This document shows, one piece after another, positions 55,814-64,000 of a stretch of DNA of 64,000 bases. The stretch comes from Rhizobium sp. RU20A (lineage in GTDB: Bacteria; Pseudomonadota; Alphaproteobacteria; Rhizobiales; Rhizobiaceae). Each line of letters begins with the position of its first letter. The first letter of the stretch is position 1. The position numbers and the translations under genes were made by a program. The DNA is taken from assembly GCF_900155885.1 (NCBI RefSeq), contig NZ_FTMB01000001.1:1302001-1366000 (forward strand), written 5' to 3'. The notes under the pieces are model-generated. The model made no database searches, was not told where the DNA came from, and worked only from the letters and a program-made list of their open reading frames with translations.

Positions 55814-56442
55814 GCGTAAAGCCTTTCATAGAGCGTGCGAACAATGCCCGCCGTGATACCCCAGATGTTCCGCTCGCCATAGGGCATGCGATAGTAGTGT
55901 CGCTCGCGCCCCTGCCAGACGCTGCTGCCGACGATATGATTGTCGGGGTTCATCAAAAACGAAAGCGGCACCTCGAAGACGGCATCCACCTCGTCCGGAT
56001 TGGGCACGATGGAAAAGCCGCGCCGGACGACGGCAAGCACCGGCGTGATACGGAAGCCGGACATGGCCATGTAGTAAGGCAGCCGCCCGACCGTTTCCAC
56101 GAAGCTGCGGTGAAGGCCGATCTCTTCCTCCGTTTCGCGCAGCGCCGCAACCTCGGGCGTCCGGTCCTCTGCATCCATGCCGCCGCCGGGAAAGGCGATC
56201 TGGCCAGAATGCTTGCGCAGCTTGGCGGTACGCTGCGTGAAGATGACCTTTGCGCCATCGGCATCATCGATGACGGGCACCAGCACCGCCGCATCCTTCA
56301 GCGTGAGGCCCTCCAGCATGGGGATTACGCCGGGATTGAGAAGGATGTCGCCATGCTCGCGCCAGGCCTCTTCGACAGGGGCGGCGCCATGCGCCACCGC
56401 CCGGCGGCGAAAATCGGTGGCGGAAAAGGGCATGGTGCTCAT
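55810..56442 (-). CDS. Nudix CoA pyrophosphatase
   Basis: 210 residues. VIFTQRTAKLRKHSGQIAFPGG is the CoA-diphosphatase motif, and FPGGGMDAEDRTPEVAALRETEEEIG is the Nudix box in its CoA variant. It cleaves CoA to phosphopantetheine and ADP. Between DUF1285 and CCA genes with 4-base overlaps on both sides. Confidence 0.92.
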   Translation of the reverse strand: MSTMPFSATDFRRRAVAHGAAPVEEAWREHGDILLNPGVIPMLEGLTLKDAAVLVPVIDDADGAKVIFTQRTAKLRKHSGQIAFPGGGMDAEDRTPEVAALRETEEEIGLHRSFVETVGRLPYYMAMSGFRITPVLAVVRRGFSIVPNPDEVDAVFEVPLSFLMNPDNHIVGSSVWQGRERHYYRMPYGERNIWGITAGIVRTLYERLYA

Positions 56443-57098
56443 TGGGAGAGGCGATCGAGCTCGGCAGCCGGCATGACGGGGAAAACGACGCCGCCCGAGC
56501 GCAGGCAGAACATCTTGATACCCTCGACCTCCAGCCGCTCGCCAAGCGCCACGAGATCATACATGACGGCCCGCGACACCAGCGCCTCCAGTCGCCCGCG
56601 CACATGCAAATAGGGCTTCAGTTCGCCATCGTTGCCGCCGGTCTCGAAACGCAGGCCATGCTCCGGCCCGGCCGCAACGACATCGCCAACATTGGTGCGG
56701 AAGGTCAGCACCTGCGCTGCCCCCTCACCCTCTACGCTCATTTCCACGGCAAGGAAGGGCGCATCGACGACGCGGATGCCGACTTTTTCGACGGGCGTGA
56801 CGAGGTAGGTCTTGCCGTCCTCATCCTTGCGCAGCACGGTGGAAAAGAGCCGCACCAACGGCTGCCGGCCGATCGGCGTTCCCAGATAGAACCAGGTGCC
56901 GTCGGCGCGGATTTCCATGTCGATATCGCCGCAGAAGGGCGGGTTCCAGCGCTCCACCGGCGGCAGGCCTCGGCCTTCGCCACCGGCATCGCCCTGCGCC
57001 CGCGCAATCATCGCGGCAAGCCCGGATGCATCCGCACTCGCCGCAATCCCGGTCGCGCCCCTCGTCTGTGTGCGTGTCATTCCGCCGTCCTCTGCCAT
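56439..57098 (-). CDS. DUF1285-domain protein
   Basis: 219 residues from the ATG at 57098; 57080 is also possible and has a better ribosome site. FCGDIDMEIRADGTWFYLGTPIGRQPLVRLFSTVLRKDEDG (in parts) and YLVTPVEKVGIRVVDAPFLAVEM are the family core. Soluble. Function unknown; it is nearly always next to the CoA pyrophosphatase and CCA genes in rhizobia, and coupled to them here. Confidence 0.88.
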   Translation of the reverse strand: MAEDGGMTRTQTRGATGIAASADASGLAAMIARAQGDAGGEGRGLPPVERWNPPFCGDIDMEIRADGTWFYLGTPIGRQPLVRLFSTVLRKDEDGKTYLVTPVEKVGIRVVDAPFLAVEMSVEGEGAAQVLTFRTNVGDVVAAGPEHGLRFETGGNDGELKPYLHVRGRLEALVSRAVMYDLVALGERLEVEGIKMFCLRSGGVVFPVMPAAELDRLSQ

Positions 57099-57316
57099 CG
57101 TTCCGTCCCGTTTGGTCCTATTCTTGCGCTTGCTTGAAGACTTTGCGTGGATGACGCGCTTCGTCACGAGATAGTGCGGCGCGGCCGGCTTGTCAGCCGA
57201 TCAGCCGGGCTTAAATTGAATTTATCGGTCGGCACGGGTCTTGCCTCGATTCGGAAAAGGCCGTCGCCGGCATGGCCAGAGCCGCAAGATGACCAGAGCC
57301 TCAAGGGAGTGCATGG

Positions 57317-58330
57317 ATGAGCATGATGAAGACCGCCAGCCCCGCGCTCGATGACAAGGCGATCATCGCCGCCGCCGAAAGCGCGCTGGAAGAGATCGCC
57401 GCCATCCGCGCCGAAGTCGGCAAGGTCATTTTCGGCCAGGAAACGGTGGTTGAGCAGGTGCTGCTTGCCGTTCTCTCCGGCGGCCATGCCCTGCTCGTCG
57501 GCGTGCCCGGCCTTGCCAAGACCAAGCTCGTCACCACGCTCGGCTCCGTGCTTGGCCTCAATGCGAGCCGCATCCAGTTCACGCCCGACCTGATGCCCTC
57601 CGACATTCTCGGCGCCGAAGTCATGGACCAGGACGAGAGCGGCCGCCGCTCCTTCCGCTTCGTGCCCGGCCCGATCTTCACCCAGCTCCTGATGGCCGAT
57701 GAAATCAACCGCGCCAGCCCGCGCACCCAGTCGGCCCTGCTGCAGGCCATGCAGGAATATCACGTCACCGTCGCCGGCCAGCGCAACGACCTGCCGGCGC
57801 CCTTCCACGTGCTCGCCACCCAGAACCCGCTGGAGCAGGAAGGCACCTATCCCCTGCCGGAAGCCCAGCTCGACCGCTTCCTGCTGGAGGTGGACGTGCA
57901 CTATCCCGAATACGAGGCCGAACGCCGCATTCTGCTCGAAACCACCGGCGTTGCGGAATCGGGCGCCCGCGCGGTCATCGATGCCGAGCGTCTCTCGGCC
58001 ATCCAGCAGTTGGTGCGCCAGATGCCGGTGCCGGATACGGTGGTGGACATGATCCTCAAGCTCGTCAGGTCCGCCCGCCCCGGCAATGGCCACGGGCTGA
58101 CCGACAAGACGGTGGCCTGGGGGCCCGGCCCACGCGCCGGCCAGGCCTTGATGCTCTGCGCCCGCGCCCGCGCCCTTTATGACGGGCGTCTCGCGCCCTC
58201 GATCGACGATGTCTTCGCGCTCGCTGAACCCGTGCTGCAGCATCGCATGGCGCTGAACTTCTCGGCCCGCGCCGAGGGCATGGGCGTGCGCGACGTCATC
58301 GCCACGCTCGTGAAGGACGCGCGCGGCTAA
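57317..58330 (+). CDS. MoxR-family AAA+ ATPase
   Basis: 337 residues. GKVIFGQETVVEQVLLAVLSGGHALLVGVPGLAKTKLV (in parts) holds the GxPGxAKT Walker A, LLMADEINRASPRTQSALLQAMQE the Walker B and sensor. The lid domain follows. MoxR ATPases work with DUF58/VWA proteins as chaperones for envelope or oxidoreductase maturation. First gene of a four-gene set. Confidence 0.94.
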   Translation: MSMMKTASPALDDKAIIAAAESALEEIAAIRAEVGKVIFGQETVVEQVLLAVLSGGHALLVGVPGLAKTKLVTTLGSVLGLNASRIQFTPDLMPSDILGAEVMDQDESGRRSFRFVPGPIFTQLLMADEINRASPRTQSALLQAMQEYHVTVAGQRNDLPAPFHVLATQNPLEQEGTYPLPEAQLDRFLLEVDVHYPEYEAERRILLETTGVAESGARAVIDAERLSAIQQLVRQMPVPDTVVDMILKLVRSARPGNGHGLTDKTVAWGPGPRAGQALMLCARARALYDGRLAPSIDDVFALAEPVLQHRMALNFSARAEGMGVRDVIATLVKDARG

Positions 58331-58504
58331 GGCCGCCGGTCGTTCGCGGCTCGCATGAGGCGGGTCGCGGCCGGCATGTTTGAGAGCAATTCCCGCAGAC
58401 GTGTGAAGTGGTTCTGCGTCCGGAATTGTGGAAATGCTCGAGGAGGCGGCGGCGCGATTGGTGCGACTGGCTGCTTCAGCGCTGAAGGAGCGCCTGGATA
58501 ACGC

Positions 58505-59425
58505 ATGGCATCCATCGGACAGATCGTCGAACGCACATCGTCGGGAGAGGTGCTGGCCCGCGCCCAGATCCGCGCCCGGCTCATTCCCGATTGCCTCGTC
58601 GAGGCCCGCCGCGTCGCCAACACGGTGATTGCCGGCTGGCACGGACGGCGCAAGCGCGGCATCGGCGAAAACTTCTGGCAGTTCCGTCCCTACAGCGTCG
58701 GCGAAAGCCTCTCTCGCATCGACTGGCGCCGCTCGGCTCGCGACGACCACACCTATGTGCGCGACCGCGAATGGGAAGCGGCGCACACGATCTGGCTGTG
58801 GGCCGACCTCTCACCGTCCATGATGTTCAAGTCCACCCTCGGCACCGTTTCCAAGGAAAGCCGCGCGCTGGTGCTGATGCTGGCGCTGGCCGAAATTCTC
58901 GCGCGCTCGGGCGAGCGCATTGGCTGCCCCGGCGTCATGGAGCCGGTCTCGGCCCGCAACGCCGCTGAACGGCTGGCCGCAGCCCTCACCCACCGTCCGC
59001 CGAATGCCGGCCTGCCGGACACCGGCATGATCCGCGGCGCGAGCGATCTCGTGCTGATCGGCGACTTCCTCGATCCATCCGATGCGATCATGACGCGGCT
59101 GACGCCGCTCTCGCGGCGCGGCATGCGCGGCCATGTGGTGGAGATCGCCGATCCCGCCGAAGAAGTCTTCCCCTATGCCGGCCGCACCGAATTCACCGAT
59201 CCGGAGACGGGCGAGAAGCTGACCGCGGGCCGCGCCGAGATTGTGGCGGAGGATTACCGCCGCGCCTATCTCGGCCGGCGCGAGGCACTCGGCGCCAGCC
59301 TTCGACATCTCGGCTGGAGCTTCACGCCGCACCGCACCGATCACCTCGCCTCCGAAGCGCTGGTGGCCGTGCACATGTATCTCTCCGGCGCGCCCGGCCG
59401 CGCCAACCATGGAGGACAGCTGTGA
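58505..59425 (+). CDS. DUF58-domain protein (BatB/VWA-like)
   Basis: 306 residues. RRKRGIGENFWQFRPYSVGESLSRIDWRRSAR is the DUF58 core, with WLWADLSPSMMF as a degenerate VWA MIDAS (D-x-S-x-S). It is the partner type of the MoxR ATPase 174 bases upstream; the next gene overlaps by 4 bases. Confidence 0.9.
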   Translation: MASIGQIVERTSSGEVLARAQIRARLIPDCLVEARRVANTVIAGWHGRRKRGIGENFWQFRPYSVGESLSRIDWRRSARDDHTYVRDREWEAAHTIWLWADLSPSMMFKSTLGTVSKESRALVLMLALAEILARSGERIGCPGVMEPVSARNAAERLAAALTHRPPNAGLPDTGMIRGASDLVLIGDFLDPSDAIMTRLTPLSRRGMRGHVVEIADPAEEVFPYAGRTEFTDPETGEKLTAGRAEIVAEDYRRAYLGRREALGASLRHLGWSFTPHRTDHLASEALVAVHMYLSGAPGRANHGGQL

Positions 59426-62247
59426 GCGGCCTGCCCTTCCTCTTCACCAATCCCGCCCTGCTGGCCGCCCTCGTGGCGCTGCCGGCGATCTGGTGGCTGC
59501 TGCGCATGACGCCGCCGCGCCCGCAGGCAGAAGTCTTTCCGCCGCTGCGCATTCTCGCCCGCGTGCTGAAGCGGGAGGAGACGCCCTCGAAAAGCCCGTG
59601 GTGGCTGACGCTGCTGCGCATGCTGATGGCCGCGCTCGTCATCCTCGCCATCTCCGATCCCGTCATGAACCCGCGCCTCAACACGCTCGCCACCGGCGGA
59701 CCTCTGGTGCTCGTCGTCGACAATGGCTGGGCGAGCGCCGAAGACTGGGAGCGCCGTGTTGAAACTGCCGCCGGTCTGATCGCCGATGCCGCAAGCCGCG
59801 ATCTGCCGGTCTCCATCGCCTTTACCGCCGATCGCGACCACAACGCCGCCCCGACCAGCGCGGATGAGGCCGACCGGCGTCTGGCGGCGGCCCGACCGCA
59901 GCCCCTTGCGACGGACCACCCGGCGACGGTCGCCGCCATCCGCGCCGCGCTGGGCGACACGCGGCCCGGCACGGTCGCCTTCGTCAGCGACGGCATCGAA
60001 GGCGCGGGCGATCCTGTGATGGCCGATCTTGCAGCCCTCGGGCCGGCAGACCTTCGCCTGATCGGCGCGGATGCCGCCCGCCCCGTGGCACTCTCCGCCG
60101 CCTCCAACGACGCCAACGGGCTCGCCGTTACAGCCACCCGTCTCGTGACCACCGGCCCAGAAAGCCTCGGTGTCACCGCCTATGATGCGCGCGGCCGCGC
60201 CATCGGCGAGGGGCAGTTCGATTTCGCGCCCGGGGAATCGGTGGCACGCGCCACCGTCACCGCCCCCTTCGAGCTGCGCAATGATTTCGCGCGGCTTGGC
60301 CTGACAGGCCTTGCCAATGCCGGCGCCACCTATTTGCTCGACGACGGCTTCCGCCGCCGCCGCGTGGCGCTGCTCAGCGGCGAAGCCCGTGACATGGCGC
60401 AGCCGCTGCTCTCGCCGCTCTACTACATCAACCGCGCGCTTGCCCCCTATGCGGACCTCGTGGCGCCCGAGGAACCGGACCTCGCCAAGGCCGTCCCGGC
60501 GCTGCTGGAACAGAAGCCCTCCGTGCTGATCATGGCCGATATTGGCCGCCTGCCGGAGGAGGTCTATGGCCCCTTGCAAAGCTGGATCGACAATGGCGGC
60601 ACGCTGATCCGCTTTGCCGGCCCACGCCTTGCCGCCGCCCCGGCTGAAGACCCGCTCGTGCCCGTCATCCTGCGCCAGGGCGAACGCGCCCTTGGCGGCG
60701 CCCTCTCCTGGGCAGAACCGCAACCGCTGGCCGATTATCCCGCCAACAGCCCCTTTGCCGGCATGCCGAGGCCGGCCGATATACTCGTCAAGCGTCAGGT
60801 TCTGGCACAGCCAACGGCCGATCTGGCCGAGCGCACCTGGGCCAGCCTTGCCGATGGCACGCCGCTCGTCACCACGCGCGTCGAGGGCCAGGGCCGCATC
60901 GTGCTCTTCCACGTCTCGGCCGAAGCCACCTGGTCGAACCTGCCGATTTCCGGAAGCTTCGTCGAAATGCTGCGCCGCACCGTGCAACTCGCCCGCGGCG
61001 GCGGAGTTGCGGCCAGCGGCGCGGAAGCGGCCCGCACGCTGCCTCCCTACCGCCTGCTGAATGCCGATGGCGTGTTGACCGGCGAGACCGGCGGCGCCCG
61101 CCCGCTGGAAATCGCAGCCGGCGTGACCCCCAAGGCCACCTCCGACAATCCGCCCGGCCTCTACGGCTCGGAAGACGGATTTTCGGCCCTGAACCTGATG
61201 GAGCGTGATGCCGTGCTTCAGCCGCTGGCGCTGACCGGCCTTCCGACCGCCTATCAGACCGCGCCGCTTGCCGGCGCCGAGACCTGGTCGCTTAAACCCG
61301 CCCTCCTGACCGCCGCCATGCTGCTCCTCATCCTCGACGGCCTCGTCGTCCTCTTCATGGGCGGCGCCTTCGCGCGGCTGCGCGCCTCCGCACGCCCCGC
61401 AGCCCGCGCCGCGACGATCCTTGCGGTTGCCGTGCTCGGCACCGGGCTCGTCGTCGCCCCCGGCATCGGCCATGCCGATGACAGCAAGCCGGGCGACGAC
61501 GCGATCCTGCAACATCTCGACACCACCCACCTTGCCTATGTCGTCACCGGCGAAGCGGAGGTCGACCGCATTTCCCAACGCGGCCTTGAGGGACTGACGC
61601 AGTTCCTGACCTACCGCACGACGCTGGAGCCCGGCGCGCCTGTGGGCGTCGATATTTCAAAGGACGAGTTGTCCTTCTACCCCATCATCTACTGGCCGGT
61701 TTCGGCAAGTGCGCCCATGCCGAGCGCCCAGTCCGTCAGCCGCATCGACGCCTATATGCGCGCCGGCGGCACCGTACTCTTCGATACGCGCGATCAGATC
61801 TCAGCGCTTGGCAGCGCCTCTGGCGACAGCCCGAACACGCAGCGCCTGCAGGCGATCCTCGCCAATCTGGACATTCCACCGCTCGAGCCGGTACCCACGG
61901 ATCACGTGCTAACCAAGTCCTTCTATCTGCTGACGAGCTTTCCGGGCCGCTATTCCGGAAGCCCGCTGTGGATCGAATCGCAGTTGGACAGGCAGGACGG
62001 CGCTGCCGACCGCCCGGCGCGTTCGGCCGATGGCGTCAGCCCCATCATGATCACCGGCAACGATATGGCCGGCGCCTGGGCCATTGACGACGCCGGCAAT
62101 CCGCTGTTGCCGACTGTACCGGCCGACGAAAACCAGCGCGAATACGCCTACCGCTCTGGCGTCAACATCATGATGTATATGCTCACCGGCAACTACAAGG
62201 CCGACCAGGTGCACATTCCCGCCCTGCTCGAACGCCTCGGCCAGTAA
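59422..62247 (+). CDS. BatA N-domain / DUF4159 membrane protein
   Basis: 941 residues. Two N-terminal helices with LLAALVALPAIWWLLRMTPP-RPQAEVFPPLRIL are the BatA N-domain; a VWA-like region without MIDAS follows (LVLVVDNGWASAEDWE). Two further helices near 630-675 precede a C-terminal DUF4159 domain (HLAYVVTGEAEVDRISQRGLEGLTQFL, YMRAGGTVLFDTRD). Inner-membrane protein; overlaps its neighbour and works with MoxR/DUF58. Confidence 0.88.
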   Translation: MSGLPFLFTNPALLAALVALPAIWWLLRMTPPRPQAEVFPPLRILARVLKREETPSKSPWWLTLLRMLMAALVILAISDPVMNPRLNTLATGGPLVLVVDNGWASAEDWERRVETAAGLIADAASRDLPVSIAFTADRDHNAAPTSADEADRRLAAARPQPLATDHPATVAAIRAALGDTRPGTVAFVSDGIEGAGDPVMADLAALGPADLRLIGADAARPVALSAASNDANGLAVTATRLVTTGPESLGVTAYDARGRAIGEGQFDFAPGESVARATVTAPFELRNDFARLGLTGLANAGATYLLDDGFRRRRVALLSGEARDMAQPLLSPLYYINRALAPYADLVAPEEPDLAKAVPALLEQKPSVLIMADIGRLPEEVYGPLQSWIDNGGTLIRFAGPRLAAAPAEDPLVPVILRQGERALGGALSWAEPQPLADYPANSPFAGMPRPADILVKRQVLAQPTADLAERTWASLADGTPLVTTRVEGQGRIVLFHVSAEATWSNLPISGSFVEMLRRTVQLARGGGVAASGAEAARTLPPYRLLNADGVLTGETGGARPLEIAAGVTPKATSDNPPGLYGSEDGFSALNLMERDAVLQPLALTGLPTAYQTAPLAGAETWSLKPALLTAAMLLLILDGLVVLFMGGAFARLRASARPAARAATILAVAVLGTGLVVAPGIGHADDSKPGDDAILQHLDTTHLAYVVTGEAEVDRISQRGLEGLTQFLTYRTTLEPGAPVGVDISKDELSFYPIIYWPVSASAPMPSAQSVSRIDAYMRAGGTVLFDTRDQISALGSASGDSPNTQRLQAILANLDIPPLEPVPTDHVLTKSFYLLTSFPGRYSGSPLWIESQLDRQDGAADRPARSADGVSPIMITGNDMAGAWAIDDAGNPLLPTVPADENQREYAYRSGVNIMMYMLTGNYKADQVHIPALLERLGQ

Positions 62248-62256
62248 GGAACCGGC

Positions 62257-64000
62257 ATGACCGTCGATCTCTCGCCCCTCATTCCGCTTCCCCTGCTCGC
62301 GGTCCTCATCGTTGCGGCGGCACTGCTCTCGGCGCTTGGCCTCTGGCGTGGTGTACGCGGCGTCTGGCTGCGCACGCTGGCCGGCATCCTCGTGATCCTC
62401 GCGCTTGCCAATCCCGTCATCCGGCAGGAGGAGCGCGAACCGCTCTCCACCGTGGTCGCCGTCATCGTCGATCGCAGCCAGAGCCAGGACTACGACGCGC
62501 GCAAGGCGCAGACGGATGCGGCGCTGGCGCAGCTGCGCGAACGCCTCGCCGCCTTCCCGCAGATCGAGGCCCGCATCGTCGAGGCGCGCGACGACGGCGA
62601 ATCCGAAGCTCCGTCCACGCGCCTCTTCGAAAGCCTGCGCACAGCGCTGGCCGACGTGCCGCCCGCCCGGGTCGGCGGCGCCATCTTCATCACCGATGGC
62701 CGCATCCACGACGTGCCCGACGTCAACCAGCCGCTCGGCTTCGACGCCCCGGTGCACGCCCTCATCACCGGCCGCGACAGTGAATTCGACCGCCGCATCG
62801 AGGTGGTGCGCGGACCCCGCTTCGGCATTGTCGGCGAGGACCAGACGGTCACCTTCCGCGTCGTGGATGACGGTCCATCGCCAGGCGACGAGGCCGAGGT
62901 AACGATCCGGCTCAACGGCAACGAGATCGCCCGGCAGGGTGCGACCGCCGGCACGGAGATCCCTTTTACCTTCAAGGTGCCGCGCGGCGGCAACAACATC
63001 CTCGAATTTGCCGTGGCACCGCTTGCCGGCGAAGTCACGGACGCCAACAACCGCGCCATCCACATCATCGACGGCATTCGCGAAAACCTGCGCGTTCTGC
63101 TGGTCTCCGGCGAGCCGCATGCGGGCGAGCGCGCCTGGCGCAACCTCTTGAAATCCGATGCCTCCGTCGATCTCGTCCACTTCACCATCCTGCGGCCGCC
63201 GGAAAAGCAGGACGGCACGCCGATCAACGAACTCTCGCTGATCGCCTTCCCGACCCGCGAACTCTTCGTCGACAAGATCGACGAGTTCGACCTGATCATC
63301 TTCGACCGCTACCAGCACCGCGGCGTGCTGCCGATCCTCTATTACGACAACATCGCGCAATACGTGGAAAAGGGCGGCGCCCTGCTGATCGCGGCCGGTC
63401 CCGAACATGCAGGCGAGGATTCCATCGCACTGACGCCGTTGCAGGCCGTGCTGCCCGCCAATCCCACCGGCACGATGAACGAGAAGGGCTTTTTTCCCCG
63501 CCTGTCCGACGAGGGCAAGAAGCACCCGGTGACGCGCGGCCTTGAAGGCGCCGGCAACGAACCGCCCGCCTGGGGCCGCTGGTTCCGCACGGTCGATGTC
63601 GATCGCCCGCAGGGCGAGACGGTCATGCAGGCCGCCGACGGAAAGCCGCTGCTGGTGCTCAACCGCGTCGGCGAAGGCCGCGTTGCCATGCTGCTCTCCG
63701 ACCAGGGCTGGCTCTGGGCCCGTGGCTTCGAGGGTGGTGGTCCGAGCGCCTCGCTCTACCGCCGCACCGCCCACTGGCTGATGAAGGAACCGGCGCTGGA
63801 GGAAGAGGCGCTGACCGCCCGCGCCCTTGGTCGCTCCATCGAGGTCAGCCGCCAGACGCTCGGGACCGATCCCGGCCCGGCCGAGATCCTGCTGCCTTCC
63901 GGCGCGCGCCAGCCCCTGACACTCGCGGAAGCCGAGCCCGGCCTCTTCCGCGCCACGCTGCGCACCACCGAGACCGGTCTCTTCGAGGTCAAGAACGGCG
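62257..64000 (+). CDS. Large membrane protein of the MoxR operon, 3' end cut
   Basis: About 581 codons from the ATG at 62257 (GGA upstream) to the edge. Two N-terminal helices (LIPLPLLAVLIVAAALLSALG and LRTLAGILVILALANPV) are followed by VVAVIVDRSQSQ, a VWA-like start, and a glutamine amidotransferase-like region (LRVLLVSGEPHAGERAWRNLLKS, EKGGALLIAAGPEHAG). It is the fourth gene of the MoxR-DUF58-DUF4159 set, usual in alphaproteobacteria. Its C-terminus lies outside. Confidence 0.85.
   Translation, partial: MTVDLSPLIPLPLLAVLIVAAALLSALGLWRGVRGVWLRTLAGILVILALANPVIRQEEREPLSTVVAVIVDRSQSQDYDARKAQTDAALAQLRERLAAFPQIEARIVEARDDGESEAPSTRLFESLRTALADVPPARVGGAIFITDGRIHDVPDVNQPLGFDAPVHALITGRDSEFDRRIEVVRGPRFGIVGEDQTVTFRVVDDGPSPGDEAEVTIRLNGNEIARQGATAGTEIPFTFKVPRGGNNILEFAVAPLAGEVTDANNRAIHIIDGIRENLRVLLVSGEPHAGERAWRNLLKSDASVDLVHFTILRPPEKQDGTPINELSLIAFPTRELFVDKIDEFDLIIFDRYQHRGVLPILYYDNIAQYVEKGGALLIAAGPEHAGEDSIALTPLQAVLPANPTGTMNEKGFFPRLSDEGKKHPVTRGLEGAGNEPPAWGRWFRTVDVDRPQGETVMQAADGKPLLVLNRVGEGRVAMLLSDQGWLWARGFEGGGPSASLYRRTAHWLMKEPALEEEALTARALGRSIEVSRQTLGTDPGPAEILLPSGARQPLTLAEAEPGLFRATLRTTETGLFEVKNG

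Noticed and set aside
59341-61578. A 745-codon minus frame
   Set aside because: Antisense to the BatA/DUF4159 gene; repetitive G/A/R composition, no motif.

Overview
The window is high-GC DNA from the chromosome of an alphaproteobacterium, almost certainly a member of Rhizobiaceae (order Hyphomicrobiales). The strongest sign is the block lrp / trxB / LysR regulator (LsrB, called VtlR in Brucella) / two tandem AbcR-type small RNAs / arsR, a neighbourhood I recall from Sinorhizobium, Agrobacterium and relatives. Other rhizobial traits are a BA14K-family protein, a DUF1236/SH3 protein, a proline-rich extension on Pth, a second-type ClpS, EcfG/RpoE2-like promoters and typical rhizobial palindromic intergenic repeats. 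No rRNA, tRNA, CRISPR array, prophage or transposase gene was recognised. All identifications come from reading the sequence; no searches were run.

Layout. 1-5199 (minus): a tight run of six glycosyltransferase genes (GT4, GT25 and GT-A types), probably for lipopolysaccharide core or another surface glycan; it looks like a tandemly duplicated GT25-GT4 pair. 5285-9085: Lrp regulator, thioredoxin reductase, LsrB/VtlR, two AbcR-like sRNAs and an ArsR regulator with a clear operator. 9132-13876: old yellow enzyme, Ca2+/H+ antiporter and an FdhF/YdeP-type molybdopterin oxidoreductase. 13928-15657: a small exported protein and aspartate aminotransferase. 16017-20353: a class GN sortase with its VIT/VWA target protein, then a PQQ-type sugar dehydrogenase. 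20384-25795: DUF1176 protein, DMT exporter, cold-shock protein, BA14K protein, MBL hydrolase, a small membrane ORF and an SH3/DUF1236 protein. 26071-28695: MarR regulator, response regulator and histidine kinase in one operon. 28729-31087 (minus): CsaA-like protein, ProC, YbjN and UbiK. 31304-37781 (plus): Lgt, MidA-like methyltransferase, PgeF, an M24-fold protein, a lipoprotein and PRPP synthetase.

37822-42019 holds a possible lipid-linked glycan module: a GT2 polyprenyl-phosphate-type transferase, a methyltransferase and a four-helix SMR/ArnE-like carrier in one overlapping operon, with a divergent 611-residue GT-C-like membrane protein. 42041-45205 (minus): DUF779 protein, aldehyde dehydrogenase and a GAF-Fis regulator without the sigma54 AAA+ domain. 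45520-51997: rplY, pth and ychF, with a GGDEF-EAL/substrate-binding-protein operon between rplY and pth and a ClpS gene on the opposite strand between pth and ychF. 52132-57098: two MaoC proteins, a 178-bp inverted-repeat element, apt, DUF1059, CCA-adding enzyme, CoA pyrophosphatase and DUF1285 protein. 57317-64000: a MoxR / DUF58 / BatA-DUF4159 / large membrane protein operon that runs off the right edge.

Most worth following up: the tandem AbcR sRNAs with a LysR-type dyad upstream, the sortase pair, the GT2/SMR/methyltransferase/GT-C module, the GGDEF-EAL plus periplasmic binding protein operon, and the degenerate M24 protein.
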